Below, piece after piece: positions 7,988 through 11,771 of a DNA stretch of 11,771 nt; position 1 is the first letter of the stretch, and every line of letters begins with the position of its first letter. A program made the translations under genes and the position numbers. Location: contig URVL01000068.1 of NCBI GenBank assembly GCA_900551265.1, forward strand, positions 1-11,771, in the 5' to 3' direction. The notes under the pieces were generated by a model. It made no database searches. It saw nothing but the letters and a program-made list of their open reading frames with translations, and was not told the origin of the DNA. Origin of the DNA: an uncultured Eubacteriales bacterium (lineage in GTDB: Bacteria > Bacillota > Clostridia > Oscillospirales > QAMX01).

Positions 7988-8041
7988 GGGCTGTGCCGCG
8001 CGGAACGGGATATAAATGCCCCTGTACCGCGCGGTTGGCCC
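7988..8041 (-). promoter_or_regulatory. Structured leader hairpin upstream of the purine nucleoside phosphorylase gene
   Basis: The leader contains two copies of the palindrome CCGCGCGG, at 7996-8003 and 8027-8034, 31 bp apart. Read as - strand RNA they pair with each other, flanked on the outside by GGGC/GCCC (8038-8041 with 7988-7991) and on the inside by GGG/CCC (8020-8022 with 8007-8009), giving one long imperfect hairpin with two small internal loops. It ends about 10 nt before the ribosome binding site. The same bases can be read as a direct repeat CTGTRCCGCGCGG (7991-8003 and 8022-8034). There is no T run after it, so it is not a simple terminator. It does not match the purine riboswitch consensus. 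Confidence 0.5.
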
Positions 8042-8057
8042 GGATGTTTCTTTCTCT

Positions 8058-8063
8058 ATTATA
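8058..8063 (-). promoter_or_regulatory. Probable -10 box of the purine nucleoside phosphorylase promoter
   Basis: The - strand reads TATAAT exactly at 8063-8058. A good -35 box is not seen at 16-18 bp spacing (TTTTCT at 8086-8081 at 17 bp), so the promoter is either weak or helped by an activator. Predicted transcription would start near 8051, giving a leader of about 80 nt that includes the hairpin. Confidence 0.5.
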
Positions 8064-8071
8064 AGCGATTC

Positions 8072-8100
8072 CGACCGGGAAGAAAAGCTCCTGCCGGTCG
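8072..8100. repeat. Inverted repeat CGACCGG-N15-CCGGTCG, possible operator
   Basis: Perfect 7-bp arms at 8072-8078 and 8094-8100 separated by 15 bases. The repeat covers roughly -21 to -49 of the predicted phosphorylase start site on the - strand, where a repressor or activator would bind. It also lies between the two divergent promoters of this intergenic region, ending 28 bp before the -35 box of the + strand promoter. Confidence 0.4.
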
Positions 8101-8127
8101 CTTTCTAAAAAGTTTCCCTTTTTCGCC

Positions 8128-8156
8128 TTTACCGTATCTTATTGCTGTGATATAAT
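8128..8156 (+). promoter_or_regulatory. Sigma-A type extended -10 promoter of the tautomerase gene
   Basis: TTTACC at 8128-8133 (4 of 6 match to TTGACA), a 17-bp spacer, and TATAAT at 8151-8156 preceded by TGA, which makes an extended -10 (TGnTATAAT). The predicted start is near 8163, about 50 nt before the ATG at 8214. It is the best promoter in the window and is divergent from the phosphorylase promoter. Confidence 0.8.
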
Positions 8157-8200
8157 AGGTCCGAAGACTGATTTTCTAAAAAATGGGGCAGTATAACAAG

Positions 8201-8205
8201 GGAGG
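8201..8205 (+). promoter_or_regulatory. Ribosome binding site that sets the tautomerase start
   Basis: GGAGG at 8201-8205 is 8 nt from the ATG at 8214 but only 2 nt from an in-frame TTG at 8208. The spacing selects the ATG, which places Pro directly after Met as the tautomerase family requires. Confidence 0.8.
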
Positions 8206-8213
8206 ATTTGTCC

Positions 8214-8555
8214 ATGCCGTATATTTCTGTTACTACGTCAAAGGAGTTAACCGGGGTAGAACGCGATACGATTCGGCGAGAGCTCGGCTTTCTCATTTCC
8301 ACAATTCCGGGAAAAAGCGAAGCTGTTTTGATGCTTGACATAGAAGACGGTCACGACATGTACTTTGCCGGAGAACGGCGTGAATGTGCCTATGTAAATG
8401 TTGCGCTTTACACGGCCGCCCCGTTTGCGGCAAAAAGTGAATTTGCGGGCGCGGTTTGTGAAATGCTGGAACGTGAGATTGGCATTCCGTCGGACGATGT
8501 CTACCTGACATTTTCGGAGTATCCCAACTGGTGCTGGGGTGGGTCACTGAAATAA
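8214..8555 (+). CDS. MIF/phenylpyruvate tautomerase-like protein
   Basis: A 113-residue cytoplasmic protein of the tautomerase superfamily, most like the macrophage migration inhibitory factor (MIF) group, which forms trimers and uses the N-terminal proline, exposed after Met removal, as catalytic base for keto-enol tautomerisation. Seen here: MPYISVTTS at the N-terminus with Pro2; IPGKSEAVLMLDI with Lys34, matching the position of the MIF active-site lysine; a beta-strand/helix repeat typical of the two beta-alpha-beta units; and an aromatic, glycine-rich C-terminus (SEYPNWCWGG) like the MIF end. Length is close to the 115 residues of vertebrate MIF. The natural substrate in bacteria is usually unknown. 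It has its own strong promoter and is followed after 60 nt by a membrane protein gene on the same strand, possibly co-transcribed. No CxxC redox motif was seen. Confidence 0.87.
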   Translation: MPYISVTTSKELTGVERDTIRRELGFLISTIPGKSEAVLMLDIEDGHDMYFAGERRECAYVNVALYTAAPFAAKSEFAGAVCEMLEREIGIPSDDVYLTFSEYPNWCWGGSLK

Positions 8556-8615
8556 AAAGGTCTGGCGGGAAAACGGCAGGAATTGCAGGACCGGATGCCC
8601 TTAGAAAGGTGACAC

Positions 8616-9197
8616 ATGAAAAAAGCTGCAAAAGTGATTAGAATTCTTACACTGGCGCCTGTTATGGCATGCGCCGCGCTGATCACGCTGTTTTTTGTCA
8701 GGCCGGAGGTGTATGGACGAACAGCAAGCTTTGTCTGTGCGCTTGTGTTTTTGACCGTGCTCCCTCTGTTGGCATACCCTTTGCAGCCCGTTACGCCGGG
8801 TTACCGCGATCGTGGGCGTGAGGGACAGCGCAACCTTGCCATGATATTTGCCGTTTCCAGTTATATACTCGGATGTATTGTAAACCTGTTTCTTCATGCG
8901 CCACAGGCCATGTGGGTTATTTATTTGGAGTATCTGCTTTCAGGCGCGTTGATTATGCTGTTTAATAAGTGTTTTCATCGAAAGGCGAGCGCGCATGCCT
9001 GCGGCGTTGCCGGACCGTGCGCACTCTTGCTGTATTTCCATATAGATGCACTGATTCCGGGTATTCTCGCACTGATCCTGACATGGTGGGCGAGTCTGAA
9101 GCTGAAACGTCATACGGCTTCACAGCTTGCAGGCGGAACTGTGATTCCGCTTGCAGTGATGTGCCTGCTTGCACTTTTGTTTCGCACGGGCACATAG
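8616..9197 (+). CDS. Multi-spanning membrane protein with weak PAP2-like features
   Basis: A 193-residue, strongly hydrophobic protein with about six membrane segments, near residues 10-28, 37-56, 76-94, 99-117, 132-158 (possibly two short helices) and 174-190. A basic loop lies at 63-73 (YRDRGREGQRN). Two short stretches recall the histidine motifs of PAP2-type phosphatases: KASAHACGVAGP around His127 and SLKLKRHTASQLAGG around His166. The fit is partial: the conserved Arg of the C-terminal motif appears to be Ser160 and the usual KxxxxxxRP first motif is not evident, so phosphatase activity is uncertain. The ATG at 8616 has a GAAAGGTGA ribosome binding site at 8604-8612. It ends before a large palindromic hairpin. 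It probably shares the promoter of the tautomerase gene; no functional link between the two is known to me. Confidence 0.75.
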   Translation: MKKAAKVIRILTLAPVMACAALITLFFVRPEVYGRTASFVCALVFLTVLPLLAYPLQPVTPGYRDRGREGQRNLAMIFAVSSYILGCIVNLFLHAPQAMWVIYLEYLLSGALIMLFNKCFHRKASAHACGVAGPCALLLYFHIDALIPGILALILTWWASLKLKRHTASQLAGGTVIPLAVMCLLALLFRTGT

Positions 9198-9265
9198 TCA
9201 CTGCGTCCGTTAGCATCACGTTAAGCAATCCCGTACGTGAAAAAAGATCTGCGCATATCGGTAGA

Positions 9266-9308
9266 CTACAGCGCCGCCGCAAACGTTTGCGGCGGCGCTG
9301 TAGCTTTT
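9266..9308 (+). terminator. Perfect 38-bp palindrome with short T run, probable terminator between convergent genes
   Basis: CTACAGCGCCGCCGCAAAC at 9266-9284 is followed immediately by its exact reverse complement at 9285-9303, so the arms are 19 bp with no spacer; in RNA the central AAACGTTT would supply the loop. Four T residues follow at 9305-9308. It lies 68 nt after the membrane protein stop codon and 64 nt before the end of the convergent YibE/F gene. The T run exists only on the + strand side, so it is oriented for the + strand genes, although the very stable stem could stall both polymerases. Confidence 0.75.
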
Positions 9309-9367
9309 GGGGAATACCATGGACAGCAGGCAACACTTCTGCGGCTTCATGGCCGCTGTACACCTTG

Positions 9368-10657
9368 TTACGCATGTGGTGCGCCGCCGTCCTGCTTTCC
9401 GGAACTCGCCTGCGTATTGCCGGGTATGGCTGCGTTACCGGACGGCGGCGCTTCCATGGAGGCAATTTCATCGCCAGCCGCCGGGATTTCTCCGTCGGTT
9501 TCCGCAACGGCGGCGGCAGCGGTGCGCCGGCGTGTCAGCAGCCAGCCCGAGGTAAGCGCCGTAAACGGCGCGACGGTGACAAGACCGAAGGACCCGACGA
9601 TGGTATCGATGATTTCTGCGGAAACGTATTTATAGTTGAGTATGTGGGAGAGGGGAGTACCCTGCGCCATGAATACCATTAAAAGTGCGATATAGCCGCC
9701 GGAGTAGGCGAGTAGAAGCGTAGTCGTCATGGTTCCCATGGCGGCGCGGCCCACGTTCATGCCGGAGCGTACGGCTTCGCGCGCCGAGATATCCGGACGC
9801 TTCTCTACCACTTCGTTTACGGCAGAGGTGATGTCCACGGAGAGGTCAATCACCGCCCCCGTTGAACCGATGAAAATTGAGGCCATAAAGATCTGCGTCA
9901 GATTCAGGTGTGCAAAACCGGAGTAGAGCAGGCTCTCTGAATAGCCCATAACAGCCCCGTGGATCTGGAAAAGATCTGTGAAAACTGCACCGAGCACACA
10001 GGTGACAAGCACGCCGAGAAAAGCCCCGGAGGCCGCGGACGCACAGCGGCGGTCGAAACCATAGACAAGGGCGATAATGAGAAGCGTGAGCACGAGCGTT
10101 ACGGCGAGACCGGTGAAAATGGGGTGAAATCCCTTCAGATAGAGGGGTACGAGCACTTTCCAAAGCATGAGGATTGTCATGGCAAAGGAGGCGATGGCAC
10201 GCACGCCGGTGCGTCCGGCAAAGACAATGAGAAAGACTGCAAAAATCCCGGCAAGAAGTACCTCTTTACTGATACGGTAGTGGTCGATCATGGTGACGGA
10301 AAGAATCTCGTCTCCCTGGTAGCTTACTACCACCAGCGCGCGGTCGCCAGGGGCAAAAATTTTGTCCTGCTCAAGCGAACCGTTTAGCATATTTACGCCG
10401 TAGGCCGTGCGGCCGCGGAACAGTCCGCTCAGGAACTCGAGTTCGCAGCGCTGTTCCCCGGAGCGCACGAGCCCGGTGTCAATGATGGCGGAATCGTCCA
10501 CCGAAAGCACCCGGGCGATACAACGGTCGGCCTCCTGATATTGAAGAGCTCCTTCAAAGCCCGTAGGTATTACAAGAAGTATTACTATGAGGATAAGGCA
10601 CAGGATCAATGGCGCGTAATAACGGAGGCGGGCGGAATCTTTCAAACGTATCTTCAT
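9368..10657 (-). CDS. YibE/F family multi-spanning membrane protein
   Basis: A 429-residue integral membrane protein. The N-terminus is a signal-anchor-like helix (about 14-31), followed by an extracytoplasmic domain of about 95 residues with small beta-strands (CIARVLSVDDS... VVVSYQGDEI), then about seven more helices near 132-148, 152-173, 177-199, 205-229, 253-271, 309-330 and 348-375. The stretches IGSTGAVIDLSVDITSAVNE at 263-282 and TTTLLLAYSGGYIALL at 311-326 are typical of YibE/F proteins. The family's biochemical role is not established; a transport function is sometimes suggested. Residues 377-429 form a basic RRR turn and then an Ala/Gly/Pro/Ser/Glu-rich tail that looks disordered and beyond the family core. 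The ATG at 10655-10657 has an AAAGGA ribosome binding site on the - strand, 9 nt upstream. The alkaline phosphatase gene lies upstream on the same strand, separated by a terminator hairpin. Confidence 0.88.
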   Translation of the reverse strand: MKIRLKDSARLRYYAPLILCLILIVILLVIPTGFEGALQYQEADRCIARVLSVDDSAIIDTGLVRSGEQRCELEFLSGLFRGRTAYGVNMLNGSLEQDKIFAPGDRALVVVSYQGDEILSVTMIDHYRISKEVLLAGIFAVFLIVFAGRTGVRAIASFAMTILMLWKVLVPLYLKGFHPIFTGLAVTLVLTLLIIALVYGFDRRCASAASGAFLGVLVTCVLGAVFTDLFQIHGAVMGYSESLLYSGFAHLNLTQIFMASIFIGSTGAVIDLSVDITSAVNEVVEKRPDISAREAVRSGMNVGRAAMGTMTTTLLLAYSGGYIALLMVFMAQGTPLSHILNYKYVSAEIIDTIVGSFGLVTVAPFTALTSGWLLTRRRTAAAAVAETDGEIPAAGDEIASMEAPPSGNAAIPGNTQASSGKQDGGAPHA

Positions 10658-10682
10658 AGGGGTGTATCCTTTCCAGGCTTAG

Positions 10683-10714
10683 AAAAAGGATGCGGCCTGT
10701 CACCGCATCCTTTT
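10683..10714 (-). terminator. Terminator after the alkaline phosphatase gene, bidirectional in form
   Basis: A 12-bp perfect stem (AAAAGGATGCGG at 10684-10695 pairing with 10703-10714) with a 7-nt loop. On the - strand it ends in TTTTT (10687-10683) and begins 35 nt past the alkaline phosphatase stop codon. T residues also flank it on the + strand. It stops only 25 nt before the YibE/F start codon, so it lies in the leader of that gene. Confidence 0.88.
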
Positions 10715-10749
10715 CGCTTATTCATATGATAGGGTGAAACGGGGAAAGA

Positions 10750-11771
10750 TTACTCGATGTCCAGCAGCTCGGCCAGTTTAAAGTAGACCTCGGTGTTGTC
10801 ATAGTAGCCGTTAAAGGTCTCAGCGCCCACACCATCGGCCAGCACTGCGACCGGGAGGCCGGTGTGGCTATAGGATGTGAAGGAGATACCGGACTTATTG
10901 TTAATGATATGTGTGATGGTGACGGACAGCGGCTCGTAGGTACCATAGAGGACATATTCTTCCTGCTCGTACTCACTCGCGGCGGTACCGTTGACGCTCT
11001 TCTCATACGCCGCACGCAGCTGTTCCATTTCGTAGTCGGTCAGAACCAGCTTATCGTCCTCTTCGCCCTCTGCTTTCAGGCCGAAGAGCTCTTCGATGTC
11101 GGCCAGAACGTCTTCAAATGAGGTCTGGTTTTCCTTATAGCCTGCGACATAGTCGCTGTCATACTTCGCAAAGGAAATCTTCTGGCTCTCAAGGAGATCT
11201 AAGTAGGTGTCGTAATCGGTGCCCGCAAAGCCGATGGTCAGACCGCCGGTCTCGTGGTCGCCGGTGACGAGGATCAGGGTCTCGTCCGGATGTTCGGCAG
11301 CGAAGTCAATGGCAACCTGCACCGCATCGGCCAGGGCCTGGGTGTCGTGAATGGTGGAAGCGGCGTCGTTCGCGTGGCAGGCCCAGTCAATTTTGCCGCC
11401 TTCGCACATCATAAAGAAGCCGTCTTCGTCCTGAGAGAGCACTTCAATGCCCTTTTCCACATAGTCGGCAAGCGCCCACATATCGTCGGTACGGTCTATC
11501 TCATAGGCCATGGCGTCGGAATCCGCCAGATGCTCGTCGATGATGACAACCGGCCCGTTCGTCACGGCTTCGGCCTCTTCCTGGGTCATCGCAACGGTAT
11601 AACCCGCAGCTTCGGCCTGATCGTAGAGGTTCAGTTTATCGCCGTCGGCACCGTCGGGATCAAGAAGCCCGCCGCCTGCAAAGTATTCGAAACCGGAATC
11701 AATCAGTTCCAGACCGATTTCGTAGTAGTCGTTGCGACTGGCCTGATGCGCATAGTATGCAGCCGGCGTGG
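10750..11771 (-). CDS. phoA: Alkaline phosphatase, C-terminal part (5' end outside the window)
   Basis: Metal-dependent phosphomonoesterase that releases phosphate from organic esters, normally outside the cytoplasm. About 340 residues are visible; the frame stays open to the window edge, starting with TPAAYYAHQASRNDYYEIG, the region just after the nucleophile Ser motif in this family, so the N-terminus and any signal peptide are upstream. Metal ligands are recognisable: EGGKIDWACHAND (Glu, Asp and His of the zinc/magnesium sites, about 11363-11410), TGDHETGG (Asp-His, about 11240-11265) and SHTG with the zinc-binding His at 10864-10866. The C-terminus ends GYYDNTEVYFKLAELLDIE. The protein is very acidic, with a charged Glu/Asp/Lys-rich insertion between the DHETGG and SHTG motifs. 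The ATG at 11587-11589 is internal and not the real start. A terminator follows after 35 nt. Confidence 0.95.
   Translation of the reverse strand, partial: TPAAYYAHQASRNDYYEIGLELIDSGFEYFAGGGLLDPDGADGDKLNLYDQAEAAGYTVAMTQEEAEAVTNGPVVIIDEHLADSDAMAYEIDRTDDMWALADYVEKGIEVLSQDEDGFFMMCEGGKIDWACHANDAASTIHDTQALADAVQVAIDFAAEHPDETLILVTGDHETGGLTIGFAGTDYDTYLDLLESQKISFAKYDSDYVAGYKENQTSFEDVLADIEELFGLKAEGEEDDKLVLTDYEMEQLRAAYEKSVNGTAASEYEQEEYVLYGTYEPLSVTITHIINNKSGISFTSYSHTGLPVAVLADGVGAETFNGYYDNTEVYFKLAELLDIE

Noticed and set aside
7969..8057. Purine riboswitch in the phosphorylase leader
   Set aside because: The leader has a GC-rich nested hairpin but not the three-way junction sequences of the purine aptamer.
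8208..8213. TTG start two codons upstream for the tautomerase
   Set aside because: Only 2 nt from the ribosome binding site and would bury the catalytic Pro; the ATG at 8214 fits both spacing and family.
8969..9682. A 237-codon frame on the + strand
   Set aside because: It overlaps the membrane protein gene, the palindromic terminator and the antisense of the YibE/F gene, with Cys/Arg-rich composition typical of shadow frames.
1..11771. CRISPR arrays, insertion sequences, phage genes, tRNA or rRNA genes
   Set aside because: No regularly spaced repeats, transposase or integrase motifs, or RNA gene signatures were seen on either strand.

Overview
The window looks like chromosomal DNA of a low-to-mid GC-skewed member of the Bacillota, most likely class Clostridia (Oscillospiraceae-like). 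This is an inference from the paired glgC/glgD ADP-glucose pyrophosphorylase genes, the strong AGGAGG ribosome binding sites, the GC-rich coding bias (many long antisense shadow frames) and the types of proteins encoded. No phage, insertion sequence, CRISPR array, tRNA or rRNA was seen.

Bases 1-6942 (+ strand) carry a glycogen metabolism operon: glgC (5' end cut by the window), glgD, glgA and a 1069-residue natural fusion of a GH13 alpha-glucanase with a GH77 4-alpha-glucanotransferase. Gaps between the genes are only 11-22 nt, each downstream gene has its own ribosome binding site, and a strong intrinsic terminator follows the last one. GlgC (catalytic) and GlgD (catalytic residues lost, probably a partner subunit) would make ADP-glucose, GlgA would polymerise it, and the fusion would trim and rearrange alpha-glucan chains. 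No branching enzyme or glycogen phosphorylase gene is present in the window.

Bases 6957-7968 (- strand) hold a second unit: a trimeric-type purine nucleoside phosphorylase followed by a 58-codon two-helix membrane protein whose ribosome binding site overlaps the phosphorylase stop codon. The phosphorylase leader carries a long imperfect hairpin built from two copies of a CCGCGCGG palindrome, and an inverted repeat covers its promoter region.

Bases 8128-9308 (+ strand) start from a near-consensus extended -10 promoter and encode a MIF/tautomerase-superfamily protein with the expected Pro after the initiator Met, then a small multi-spanning membrane protein with faint PAP2-like motifs. They end at a perfect 38-bp palindrome that acts as a probable terminator.

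Bases 9368-11771 (- strand) encode, in transcription order, the C-terminal part of a PhoA-type alkaline phosphatase (5' end outside the window), a bidirectional terminator hairpin, and a YibE/F-family membrane protein with a low-complexity C-terminal tail. Overall this is mostly housekeeping and storage metabolism. I found no convincing undescribed multi-gene system; the most interesting points are the fused, trimmed glucanotransferase, the unannotated-size small membrane protein and the structured phosphorylase leader.
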